From CAZGVW01 sp964529265 (GTDB taxonomy: Bacteria > Planctomycetota > Phycisphaerae > Phycisphaerales > UBA1924): a stretch of 6,661 bases of DNA. This document shows, piece after piece, positions 1 to 5,396 of this stretch (the first letter of the stretch is position 1; each line of letters begins with the position of its first letter). Where the stretch lies: contig CAZGVW010000171.1 of NCBI GenBank assembly GCA_964529265.1, forward strand, positions 1-6,661, written 5' to 3'. The position numbers were made by a program, and so were the translations under genes. The notes beneath the pieces were generated by a model, which was not told the DNA's origin, ran no database searches, and saw nothing but the letters and a program-made list of their open reading frames with translations.

Positions 1-407
1 GCGATGGCGACCGCCGCGTGAAACGCGGCCTGCGCACATTCGGCCAGCCGCCGCGCGGCGCGGCTCGCCGGTTCGACGACCACCGTCCGCGCGGCATCGG
101 CGATGTAGCCATCTTTCTCGACCGTCACATCGAGCTTGACGAGATCGCCGCGCCGGATGCGCCGGGGCCCCGGCACGCCGTGCACGACTTCGTCGTTGAG
201 GCTGATCAGGGCCGTACCGGGAAATCCGTACACGAGCGCCGGCGCCGATCGGGCGCCGTGCGCGGCAACCACGACTCTCGCCTCATCGTCGAGCTCGGCC
301 GTGGTCACGCCAGGGCCAACGTGGCGCTCCATCGCGTCGAGCGTCAGGCGGACGACGCGGCCCGCTTCGCGAAGCCCTTCCCAGTCAGCCGGAGATTCGA
401 TGGACAT
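1..407 (-). CDS. map: Type I methionine aminopeptidase, N-terminal part (cut by window edge)
   Basis: Cytosolic metalloprotease that removes the initiator methionine from new proteins when the second residue is small. The minus strand reads openly from ATG at 407 to the left edge, giving 135 residues and no stop; the family is usually about 250-290 residues, so roughly half is visible. It opens with the usual helical segment (DWEGLREAGRVVRLTLDAM). The metal-site half follows: NDEVVHGVPG with His76, matching E. coli His79; KLDVTVEKDGYIADAA with Asp93 and Asp104, matching Asp97 and Asp108. The remaining ligands (one His and two Glu in the family) lie beyond the window. The start is chosen because conserved sequence begins directly after it; no strong Shine-Dalgarno is visible. 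It begins 9 bp after the stop of the upstream secreted-protein gene, so the two are probably one transcript. Family assignment is secure. Confidence 0.95.
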   Translation of the reverse strand, partial: MSIESPADWEGLREAGRVVRLTLDAMERHVGPGVTTAELDDEARVVVAAHGARSAPALVYGFPGTALISLNDEVVHGVPGPRRIRRGDLVKLDVTVEKDGYIADAARTVVVEPASRAARRLAECAQAAFHAAVAI

Positions 408-416
408 ACGGACATG

Positions 417-1001
417 CTACCGGCGAAGCGCCTCTTTCAGGCGCGTGACGATGTCGGCGTGGCTCCCCGTCTCGGAGAGCTTCACGAGCCCGGTTTCCAT
501 TTGATAGAGCACTGGCGCGGCAGGCTTTTCGGTCGCCGGACGGACTCGCAGATCTGCGATTGGCCTGCCGGGCGAGACCTCGATGGCGTACCCCCGGTCA
601 CGCCTGCCGTCGACATCCGGCCGGAGATCGGCGAAGTCGCCGATGTACCCCCACGTGCCGAACCCGATCGCCTGGCCCGTTCCGGCGACGGCCTTCAGGT
701 CTGCCCATTCGCGACGGACGAGCCCCGGCCGCGCCAGATGGCTCTCCCCGTCGTCGGCCGCGGGCATGCGGAAGTACAGATGGCCGCGCGCGGCGGGCGA
801 CACGATGAGGCTTGGGCCCACAAGACCCTCGACGAACGCGAACGCGCCCCAGACTTGAAGGCGCGTCGGGGCCTTCTCGTCCGGCTCGAAGACGACCTTC
901 TCGACGATGCCGTAGATGCCGAGCGCGCCGCTCGAGCGAGCAGGCAGTGTCGTGGCGAACAGCGCGGTGAAGACGACGAGCGTGATTGTCGCGACGCGCA
1001 T
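417..1001 (-). CDS. Secreted protein of unknown function, 194 aa
   Basis: I do not recognise a named family. With the start at 1001 the protein begins MRVATITLVVFTALFATTLP, a short positive start and a hydrophobic core at about residues 4-21. A small-residue stretch (ARSSGA) follows, so a Sec signal peptide is likely. There is no lipobox cysteine, so a periplasmic or secreted soluble protein fits best. The mature part has a strand-like opening, IYGIVEKVVFEP (29-40), then LQVWGAFAF (48-56), GHLYF (73-77) and a charged helix REWADLKAVAGTGQAIGFG (97-115). It ends in a helix, ADIVTRLKEALRR. No catalytic motif is evident. ATG 1001 is preferred over the in-frame upstream start at 1025 because GGAG lies 8 nt before it and the signal peptide starts there. 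It sits 9 bp upstream of the methionine aminopeptidase gene. A coding role is well supported; the function is unknown. Confidence 0.82.
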   Translation of the reverse strand: MRVATITLVVFTALFATTLPARSSGALGIYGIVEKVVFEPDEKAPTRLQVWGAFAFVEGLVGPSLIVSPAARGHLYFRMPAADDGESHLARPGLVRREWADLKAVAGTGQAIGFGTWGYIGDFADLRPDVDGRRDRGYAIEVSPGRPIADLRVRPATEKPAAPVLYQMETGLVKLSETGSHADIVTRLKEALRR

Positions 1002-1009
1002 TGGATGGG

Positions 1010-1013
1010 CTCC
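1010..1013 (-). promoter_or_regulatory. Shine-Dalgarno GGAG for the secreted-protein gene
   Basis: On the minus strand GGAG lies 8 nt before ATG 1001. This spacing decides the start at 1001 rather than the in-frame start eight codons earlier, which would place this site inside the coding region. Confidence 0.6.
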
Positions 1014-1155
1014 GTCCAGCACCAATTGAGGATGTCGCGCTCAGGATACTGAATTATCAGGTCGTTCTGTGGTCCTCCTGCCGAGGACATTTTCTCGGTT
1101 CGGTGGGCCAGTCCGCATCGCCGTACGGAGGTCAGGATCGCTGCGGCGCAAGCCC

Positions 1156-1202
1156 AACTCGGTTCGAACCGAGTCGGGCTGCCTGGCACACGATTCGTGC
1201 CA
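1156..1202. repeat. Compound palindromic element, copy 1
   Basis: A perfect 18-bp palindrome ACTCGGTTCGAACCGAGT occupies 1157-1174. After one mismatched pair (A1156 and C1175) the symmetry continues for five more base pairs on each side, so 1151-1180 is a 30-bp near-palindrome in this copy only. A 9-nt spacer follows, then TGGCAC (1184-1189), a 7-nt loop and GTGCCA (1197-1202), a second perfect 6-bp inverted repeat. The same two-part layout recurs at 3322-3367 and 3431-3476. This copy lies in the gap between the DUF1801-like remnant and the secreted-protein gene. It is non-coding, and a REP-like element, protein-binding site or transcript end are all possible. Confidence 0.85.
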
Positions 1203-1314
1203 CGCGCTCCACCGCCAAGCCGAACGGATCATGTACGGCGCACCCCAACTCGTCTCAACGTCGGCTCCGCGACTGACGTGACGGCACAGCGCGGGCGCCC
1301 GATCCCTCGCGGCA
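1203..1314. other. Non-coding stretch with no recognisable feature
   Basis: With the repeat copy and the sequence at 1002-1155, this makes a gap of about 300 bp between the secreted-protein gene and the decayed region. Short open frames cross it on both strands, but they have poor start contexts and no family-like sequence. A weak inverted repeat, CCGAG (1081-1085) and CTCGG (1094-1098) with an 8-nt loop, lies in the other part of the gap. I see no convincing promoter, though GATAAT can be read on the minus strand within 1050-1060, a position that could serve the secreted-protein gene. Confidence 0.5.
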
Positions 1315-1600
1315 GGAACCCGCACCGGCCGGTCGCCGCGGCCGCTGGCGCACCGATACGGAGCGAATGACGATGCGTCCGCCCCGGCCGGTGAGGCGAG
1401 TGCCCGCGCGGTCGAGCGCCTGGTTCATCAACGCGCGCACCCGCGGATCGCCGAACACCGCGACGTCGTCAATCTTGATATGGCGCGCGCGGCGGCCCGT
1501 CCCGCGCAGCAGGGTGTGCGGATCGTCCAGACCTGCGCCAGCAAGAAAGAACAGACTGACCGAGCGGGGCCACACCGCAATGGAGAAGACGGCATCCGAG
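1315..1600 (-). pseudogene. C-terminal remnant of a DUF1801-like protein
   Basis: The minus-strand frame reads SVSLFFLAGAGLDDPHTLL, RGTGRRARHIKIDDVAVFG, then DPRVRALMNQALDRAG and GRIVIRSVS. This resembles the C-terminal half of DUF1801 proteins (YdhG-like fold), which typically have a 'GFF.GAxLxDPxGLLxGTGKxxRHxK' segment followed by 'RPAVRALIxxA'. The N-terminal half expected in the family, about 60-70 residues, is missing. The frame has no ATG in a sensible place and closes at a stop (TGA) near 1630. The frame also continues past the plausible natural C-terminus near 1327 into arginine/serine-rich sequence, as expected after loss of a stop by frameshift. It is a decayed fragment or, less likely, a short gene starting at GTG 1575. 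The family match is from memory of the consensus, so confidence is moderate. Confidence 0.45.
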
Positions 1601-1629
1601 GCTCGCTGAACCAGACCCGGTGTCGCCGC

Positions 1630-1845
1630 TCAGTCCGAACAACGTCCCGACTACGAGTGCGCGGAGCGCCACACGTGCGGGCACCGTGTGCGCCGAAGGG
1701 CGTTTCGCGGTTGAGGCTCGCGAACATCGCGATCACGATCCATGGCATTGCCCAGGACGAGTCCTGTGATCAGGATCTCTCGAAGCGTAAATGGACCGCG
1801 TCTCAGACGCCATGCCACGATCGGGAATACGCCGAGCCATCGGCG
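1630..1845 (-). pseudogene. Decayed membrane-protein-like remnant spread over three frames
   Basis: Reading the minus strand downward gives three hydrophobic, protein-like segments in three successive frames. Frame one, about 1845-1748, gives WLGVFPIVAWRLRRGP then FTLREILITGLVLGNA. Frame two, about 1748-1690, gives PWIVIAMFASLNRETPFG. Frame three, about 1684-1630, gives ARVALRALVVGTLFGLSG. Together they look like one continuous protein with two or three membrane segments and frameshifts near 1745 and 1690. None has a plausible start with a ribosome binding site. I cannot name the family. It lies directly downstream of the HNH gene and next to the DUF1801-like remnant, so the area is a patch of gene debris. 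A chance run of hydrophobic codons is the alternative. Confidence 0.4.
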
Positions 1846-1870
1846 TCAATCGGCGGCATGACGGCAAATC

Positions 1871-2953
1871 TCAAGGCCCAATCTTATCCACGAGCGCTTC
1901 GACCGGCACCGACCGCTCGATCGGTCCAAAGAACTGCCCCGCTTCGTACTGGTTGTGCGCACGACACCGAAGCTGAACGTTGTCGACCGTGGTTGCACCC
2001 CCGACGGCATACGGCTGCACGTGGTGGAACTCGAGGCGCCCGCGCTCGGTACAGCGCCCCTGCGCGCCGACGAAGGCGCACCGGCCGCCATCGCGTTTCC
2101 AGACCGAACGGCGGATCGGGGCGGGAATGTATCGGGTCCGTCGGCTGGCTCTTCGGCGGCCGCCGACATGCGTGCGCGGCCTCGCGGTGCCGGCGAGCTT
2201 CCGGCGCTCGAGGATCTGGACGAGCAGCGTCAGCGCGCGGTCGAAAATCACAGCCGGATCGCCGTTCGGCACCGTGTGCCGCATGAGGTCCTGGGCACGG
2301 CGGAGTTTGGCGTGGGTCGTCGCGCTCACCGTGACGTGAATCCGGTAGAGCTCGGCCGCGACCGGCGCGATCGCTCGCGGTGCGGGCTGATGGGTATGCG
2401 CGTCCCGAGCTGCCGGAGACGGCTCTGGCGTCCCGCTGACCGTCATCGACAACGAATGGCCGTCGGCCGCCGTGAGCACCATCGCGTGTGCCGGCGCACG
2501 CCCCGGTTCGGGCACCTTGCGCACGGACGACGGCAGCGCCGGCCGCGGTTGAAGGGTCGCAATGAGTCGCTCGACTTCGCGGCGGCTCCTGCCCCGCGCG
2601 GCTTCGAGCAGCTCACGGTGATTGTCCGGCGTCAGGTGCGCCGCGAGCAGGGTAATCGTCGTGAGCGTGATCACGCCTTCAGCGAACAAGCCGAGAATCA
2701 TCGGGTACCGCCGCGCCGCCCGCGCGGCCTCGATCCGGCCGTACGCGGCGTGTTCGGACAGCCGGAGGACCTGTGTGCAGTAGGTGAACATCGAGGAGCA
2801 GCCCTCCGCAAGGTACAGCCGGCGGGCATCGAGCTCTGCGAGCGCGGCGACCAATCGAACGGTCGCGCGGCGCTCGTCCGTGGCGAGATGCTGTACGTGG
2901 CGTAGCAGCTGCTCGTCGGAAAGGTCACGAATGGGATTGGATGAGTGGGTCAT
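1871..2953 (-). CDS. HNH endonuclease with DUF222-like helical N-terminus, 360 aa
   Basis: Predicted DNA-cutting enzyme with a metal-dependent HNH (beta-beta-alpha-metal) nuclease domain at the C-terminus. Residues about 8-135 are helical (LSDEQLLRHVQHLATDERRA, YCTQVLRLSEHAAYGRIEAA, VITLTTITLLAAHLTPDN), resembling the DUF222-type region common in these proteins. A proline-rich linker follows. A second helical block (about 200-250) has TVSATTHAKLRRAQDLMRH and a basic stretch (GGRRRASRRTR). The nuclease domain starts at YIPAPIRRSVWKRDGGRCAF. It carries Cys292 and Cys301, the pair His310-His311 in EFHHVQPYAVGG, Asn325 in VDNVQL and His333 in CRAHNQYEA, which is an intact HNH signature. ATG 2953 is preferred over GTG 2989, although neither has a clear ribosome site. 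Proteins of this type are often multicopy in soil Acidobacteriota and Actinomycetota genomes. The natural target and any link to the flanking palindromes are unknown. Confidence 0.9.
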   Translation of the reverse strand: MTHSSNPIRDLSDEQLLRHVQHLATDERRATVRLVAALAELDARRLYLAEGCSSMFTYCTQVLRLSEHAAYGRIEAARAARRYPMILGLFAEGVITLTTITLLAAHLTPDNHRELLEAARGRSRREVERLIATLQPRPALPSSVRKVPEPGRAPAHAMVLTAADGHSLSMTVSGTPEPSPAARDAHTHQPAPRAIAPVAAELYRIHVTVSATTHAKLRRAQDLMRHTVPNGDPAVIFDRALTLLVQILERRKLAGTARPRTHVGGRRRASRRTRYIPAPIRRSVWKRDGGRCAFVGAQGRCTERGRLEFHHVQPYAVGGATTVDNVQLRCRAHNQYEAGQFFGPIERSVPVEALVDKIGP

Positions 2954-3183
2954 GACGACGACGTAACATGCGCATTGTTCGCCGCTCACCAGCGACGACG
3001 GCGGGCGATCGGCGGGCGGGTTGACGGCGCGAGTCTTGACGGCCTGATCGCGCGCTCCCAGCGGCTCGTCGTCGGTCAGAATGCCCGCTGGCGCGATGGC
3101 ACGGCCGGCGGCCCCGGTCGCACGCGCGTGGCTGTCAAGAGTCGACCGAATTCTTTACAGACTCTTTACTCACGCGCGTCCCC
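2954..3183. other. Upstream region of the HNH gene, no recognisable gene
   Basis: The minus-strand frame of the HNH gene stays open back to a TAA near 3150, but GTG 2989 is the only usable start and the sequence there is not family-like. About 3133-3172 is less GC-rich than its surroundings and carries a short direct repeat, CTTTAC, twice in TTCTTTACAGACTCTTTACT. A TTGACA-like hexamer is present at 3132-3137 on the minus strand, but no matching -10 box follows. The promoter of the HNH gene could be here but is not demonstrable by eye. Confidence 0.4.
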
Positions 3184-3215
3184 GTGCTCCCGTGCCCCCA
3201 TGCTCCCGTGCTTCT
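3184..3215. repeat. Degenerate 8-bp tandem repeat, four units
   Basis: Four consecutive octamers read GTGCTCCC, GTGCCCCC, ATGCTCCC and GTGCTTCT. The 11-mer TGCTCCCGTGC occurs exactly at 3185-3195 and again at 3201-3211, 16 bp later. The eight bases before the array (GCGTCCCC) may be a further worn unit. No supported gene covers it. Slippage-prone simple sequence is the simplest reading. Confidence 0.75.
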
Positions 3216-3242
3216 GACGTCCCTTGTCTCGTGCTTCCGACG
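3208..3242. repeat. 12-bp direct repeat pair, GTGCTTC(T/C)GACG
   Basis: GTGCTTCTGACG at 3208-3219 recurs as GTGCTTCCGACG at 3231-3242 with one difference, a spacing of 23 bp. The first copy includes the last unit of the 8-bp tandem array, so this may be a longer-period extension of the same simple-sequence region. Confidence 0.6.
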
Positions 3243-3289
3243 CGCAGCGTGTCGGCATCGTCTAAGCTCGACGTCGGGCGCAATGAGGA

Positions 3290-3303
3290 CATGCGATTGC
3301 ATG
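3290..3303. repeat. Small inverted repeat CATGC-GATT-GCATG
   Basis: A 5-bp perfect stem with a 4-nt loop, 19 bp before copy 2 of the palindromic element. It has no counterpart before copies 1 or 3, so it is probably not part of the repeated unit. Chance is possible for a stem this short. Confidence 0.4.
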
Positions 3304-3321
3304 GCGTGCGGGGTCGATTCG

Positions 3322-3367
3322 AACTCGGTTCGAACCGAGTTGCCCGTGTGGCACAACATCGGTGCCG
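3322..3367. repeat. Compound palindromic element, copy 2
   Basis: The 18-bp palindrome ACTCGGTTCGAACCGAGT at 3323-3340 is identical to the other copies. Here one further pair (A3322 and T3341) makes it a perfect 20-mer. After an 8-nt spacer comes TGGCAC (3349-3354), loop AACATCG and GTGCCG (3362-3367). The stem is GGCAC/GTGCC with the outermost pair changed to T and G. It lies in the gap between the HNH gene and the TPR/calcium-binding protein gene, 109 bp from copy 3. Confidence 0.85.
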
Positions 3368-3430
3368 GCGTTAACCGACGTTGTCATCACACATCGTCTG
3401 TGACGCCCGCCGGCGCGGACGACGTGAATC

Positions 3431-3476
3431 AACTCGGTTCGAACCGAGTGGGGAATCTGGCACTACATCGGCGCCA
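3431..3476. repeat. Compound palindromic element, copy 3
   Basis: The palindrome ACTCGGTTCGAACCGAGT is at 3432-3449, followed by an 8-nt spacer, TGGCAC (3458-3463), loop TACATCG and GCGCCA (3471-3476). One stem position differs from copy 1, and the change leaves a G-T type pair on the minus strand. The loop is nearly the same as in copy 2 (AACATCG against TACATCG). It starts about 40 bp past the stop of the TPR/calcium-binding protein gene, so in that transcript it would lie in the 3' untranslated region or at its end. Confidence 0.85.
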
Positions 3477-3492
3477 ACGGCTCCCCGTCAGG

Positions 3493-3508
3493 GCGTCGTT
3501 GACGACGC
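3493..3508 (-). terminator. Hairpin just past the stop of the TPR/calcium-binding gene
   Basis: On the minus strand GCGTCG-TCAA-CGACGC forms a 6-bp GC-rich stem with a 4-nt loop, beginning 7 nt after the stop codon. No T-run follows, so it does not meet the usual intrinsic-terminator pattern. It could stabilise the 3' end or act with Rho. The call rests on position and stem only. Confidence 0.35.
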
Positions 3509-3515
3509 GGACGGC

Positions 3516-4682
3516 TCACCTCGCGTGCAACACGACATCGAACGTCGGCCGCGACGACCCGTCGCTGAACGTCACGCCGGCCGGCGCGAAGGCAATCTCA
3601 TCCGGATGCGTCGCGTCGAGCCGATACGCGTACGAGAGCGTGGTGATGCGCCAGCACGAGAGCGGCTTGACCTCGCCGGACTCGCTTTTCGCGTTCCCAT
3701 TCCTGTCGTGCCACAGCGCCAGGTGCCTCAGCTCGTTCCCCGCCACCCGGCCATCGCCGTCGTCGTCCAGGGCCCGCAGCGCGTGATAGCCGTTTTCCCA
3801 GAACAGCCAGAACGTCGCGTTTCCGAAGAGCTGGAGGGCTGAATCGATGCGCTTCGTGCCCGTCTGGTCGTACACCAGCCAGGCCGCATCCTTAGTGATC
3901 CACGTCCAGCGGCGCTTCACGCCGCTGCCGTCGGCATCGAAGCGGATGTCCGCATCGCGATCGATGATGTCCTGCGCGGCGAGGCCATCTCGCAGCGGCA
4001 GAGCGATCGGCGTGATGGCTCGCGGCGCGCGCTGAAGCTCGTCGACCCGCTGACGCAGCGTGTCCAGTTCTGCCTTGTCTTTGACGGGATCGAGGAGCGG
4101 GATGAGGTACCGCGCCGCTTCCTCGGTGACCGTATCCCACATCCCGCCCTTCAACTGCCGATCTACGGGCCACGCGCGAGCCACGACCTCGCGCAGCACC
4201 GCCATCGCGCCTAGGCGATCGCCAGCTTGAATGAGGCACCAGCCGAGCCCCAGGCGCGCCATGAGGTGATCCGGCGCGATCGCCAGCGCTTCTTCGTAGC
4301 GGACGATCGCCCTGTCGAGATGCGCGCGCGCCAGCTCGGCGGCCTTCCCGGTCGCGGCCTTCACCTGCGGCTGCAGATAATCCGGCCCGTGACTGCTCCA
4401 GACCCCTTCCCGTTCCTTCCCGCGCCAGATCCGCGCGCCGGACGACTTGGTCGCGTAGGCCATCGCATGCACGCGCGCGAGGTTCGCGCGGAGCTCGGCG
4501 CTTCGGGGTTCCTTCTCAATCAGCCTCTCGAGATTGGCGATCAGCCGGTCGACGGGAACGTTCTCGAGATCCGGCATCATGAACTCGGCACTGGCCGACC
4601 CGGTGACGGCCATGCACCACGCCGCGACGAGAATCCGGATCCGCCGCCGCCGCATCGAGACCCGATCGCGATCAGGTGTCAT
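3516..4682 (-). CDS. Exported TPR-like protein with C-terminal RTX-type calcium-binding module, 388 aa
   Basis: An exported protein of unknown role. The N-terminus has RRRRIR (11-16), a hydrophobic core to about residue 32 and an ASA-E cleavage-like site, so a Sec signal peptide. Residues about 44-77 and 120-166 form TPR-like helix pairs (RSAELRANLARVHAMAYA; YEEALAIAPDHLMARLGLGW). The C-terminal part, about 240-350, follows a pattern seen in RTX/haemolysin-type proteins: DADIRFDADGSG, YDQTGTKRIDSALQLFG, NGYHALRALDDDGDGRV, then LALWHDRNGNAKSESGEV. One EF-hand-like loop is textbook (306-317: Asp306, Asp308, Asp310, Gly311, Glu317) and a second is imperfect (326-337). Glycine-rich nonapeptide repeats are absent. 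ATG 4682 is chosen because GGAGG lies 5 nt before it; the upstream GTG 4694 overlaps that site. It is 102 bp downstream of the acetyltransferase gene, so a shared transcript is possible. Calcium binding is inferred from the loops. Confidence 0.88.
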   Translation of the reverse strand: MTPDRDRVSMRRRRIRILVAAWCMAVTGSASAEFMMPDLENVPVDRLIANLERLIEKEPRSAELRANLARVHAMAYATKSSGARIWRGKEREGVWSSHGPDYLQPQVKAATGKAAELARAHLDRAIVRYEEALAIAPDHLMARLGLGWCLIQAGDRLGAMAVLREVVARAWPVDRQLKGGMWDTVTEEAARYLIPLLDPVKDKAELDTLRQRVDELQRAPRAITPIALPLRDGLAAQDIIDRDADIRFDADGSGVKRRWTWITKDAAWLVYDQTGTKRIDSALQLFGNATFWLFWENGYHALRALDDDGDGRVAGNELRHLALWHDRNGNAKSESGEVKPLSCWRITTLSYAYRLDATHPDEIAFAPAGVTFSDGSSRPTFDVVLHAR

Positions 4683-4687
4683 GAGGT

Positions 4688-4692
4688 CCTCC
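4688..4692 (-). promoter_or_regulatory. Shine-Dalgarno GGAGG for the TPR/calcium-binding gene
   Basis: GGAGG on the minus strand is separated from ATG 4682 by 5 nt (ACCTC). It overlaps the alternative GTG start at 4694, which argues against that start. Confidence 0.65.
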
Positions 4693-4784
4693 ACCCGCCA
4701 GGCAGCACGCGACGCCGGACGGCGGACGGCATCTGCACACGCCGTTTGGCCGCAGACACGTAATGTCCCGTCGTGCCGAAACGT

Positions 4785-5384
4785 TCATTCGAGACGCCAC
4801 TCGCGGCGCAACAACCCGTACAGCACCGCGTCCTGCAGCTCGCCGTGCAGCTGATGCCGCTCGCGCTGATAGCCTTCGCGCCGGAAGCCGGCACGCTCGA
4901 GCACCTGGATCGAACGCGTGTTTCGCGGATCTACATCCGCCTCGAGCCGGCGCAGATCCAGCGTCGTGAACGCGAAGTCGATCAGCGCCGGCAGCGCTTC
5001 CGCCATGTACCCGTGTCCCCACGCCGCGCGCGCGAGCGCGAACCCGACCTCCGCACGCCGGTGTTCTTCCGACAACGATGCCAGGGTGCACGTCCCGACG
5101 ACCGTCCCAGTGGCGCCGTCGGCGATCCCCCACTGAAACAGGGTTCGCTCCTCGAACAGTCGCACAATCTCCCGTTGCAGCGCCCGCGCCGCCTCGAGAT
5201 CCGCCAGCGCGGGGCGGCTCCAGTAGCGGCACACTTCCGGATCGCCGAACACCGCCAGCAGCGCCGGCGCATCGTCGGGTGTCAGCCAGCGCAGGTGCAG
5301 GCGGTTGGCGGGAATGGTCGGAAGACAGTCGGCCGTGTGCAGGATCTTCAAAGCGGACCCGATCGAGATTCCTGGCGCTACCAT
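4785..5384 (-). CDS. GNAT-family N-acetyltransferase, RimJ/RimL-like, 199 aa
   Basis: Transfers an acetyl group from acetyl-CoA to an amine. RimJ/RimL relatives act on N-termini of ribosomal proteins, but many members have other substrates, so the target is open. The fold reads clearly: the family opening IPANRLHLRWLTPDDAPALL (about 24-43), VCRYWSRPALADLEAA, strand WGIADGATGTVVGTCTLASL and the strand EVGFALA (112-118). The acetyl-CoA-binding turn is WGHGYMAEAL (122-131), and the C-terminal motif is DPRNTRSIQVLERAGFRREG (152-171). Length is normal. ATG 5384 is given as the start because it avoids overlap with the divergent gene. ATG 5402 is in frame too, adds six residues and has GGAGG directly against it with no spacing. 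Neither start is ideal. It ends 102 bp before the TPR/calcium-binding gene in the same direction. Confidence 0.92.
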   Translation of the reverse strand: MVAPGISIGSALKILHTADCLPTIPANRLHLRWLTPDDAPALLAVFGDPEVCRYWSRPALADLEAARALQREIVRLFEERTLFQWGIADGATGTVVGTCTLASLSEEHRRAEVGFALARAAWGHGYMAEALPALIDFAFTTLDLRRLEADVDPRNTRSIQVLERAGFRREGYQRERHQLHGELQDAVLYGLLRREWRLE

Positions 5385-5396
5385 AGCGCATGCGCT
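5375..5396. promoter_or_regulatory. Overlapping inverted repeats at the divergent start codons
   Basis: GCGCTA (5375-5380) and TAGCGC (5384-5389) form a perfect 6-bp inverted repeat around CCA. The second arm overlaps a perfect 12-bp palindrome AGCGCATGCGCT (5385-5396). The ATG of the plus-strand gene (5390-5392) is at the centre of the 12-mer, and the minus-strand ATG (5384-5382) is in the first repeat. An operator controlling both genes or an RNA hairpin over the start are possible; chance is also possible in such GC-rich DNA. Confidence 0.4.

Noticed and set aside
18..1052. Long plus-strand open frame opposite the methionine aminopeptidase and secreted-protein genes.
   Set aside because: It is antisense to two genes with clear family or signal-peptide features, is rich in Arg, Asp and His as expected of GC-rich antisense frames, and has no ribosome site.
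1020..1080. Sigma-70-like promoter for the secreted-protein gene, with GATAAT on the minus strand.
   Set aside because: No acceptable -35 hexamer lies 16-18 bp upstream, so the match is no better than chance.
1955..2905. Plus-strand open frame of 316 codons opposite the HNH gene, and the overlapping one starting at 1480.
   Set aside because: The minus-strand HNH domain is unmistakable. The plus-strand translations are Arg-rich and lack any domain-like sequence.
1157..3449. tRNA T-arm signal: GGTTCGAACC inside each palindrome copy looks like a T-loop.
   Set aside because: No acceptor stem, anticodon arm, D-arm or CCA end surrounds any copy, and the sequence is a full 18-bp palindrome. A tRNA or attB-type tRNA end is not supported.
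1157..3449. CRISPR array based on the three identical 18-bp palindromes.
   Set aside because: There are only three copies with irregular spacing (about 2.2 kb and 109 bp), no uniform spacers and no cas genes.
1156..3476. Complete insertion sequence or composite transposon spanning the repeat-bounded block.
   Set aside because: No transposase or integrase reading frame is present, the repeats are palindromic rather than terminal inverted repeats, and I see no target-site duplication. Only a possible island is reported.
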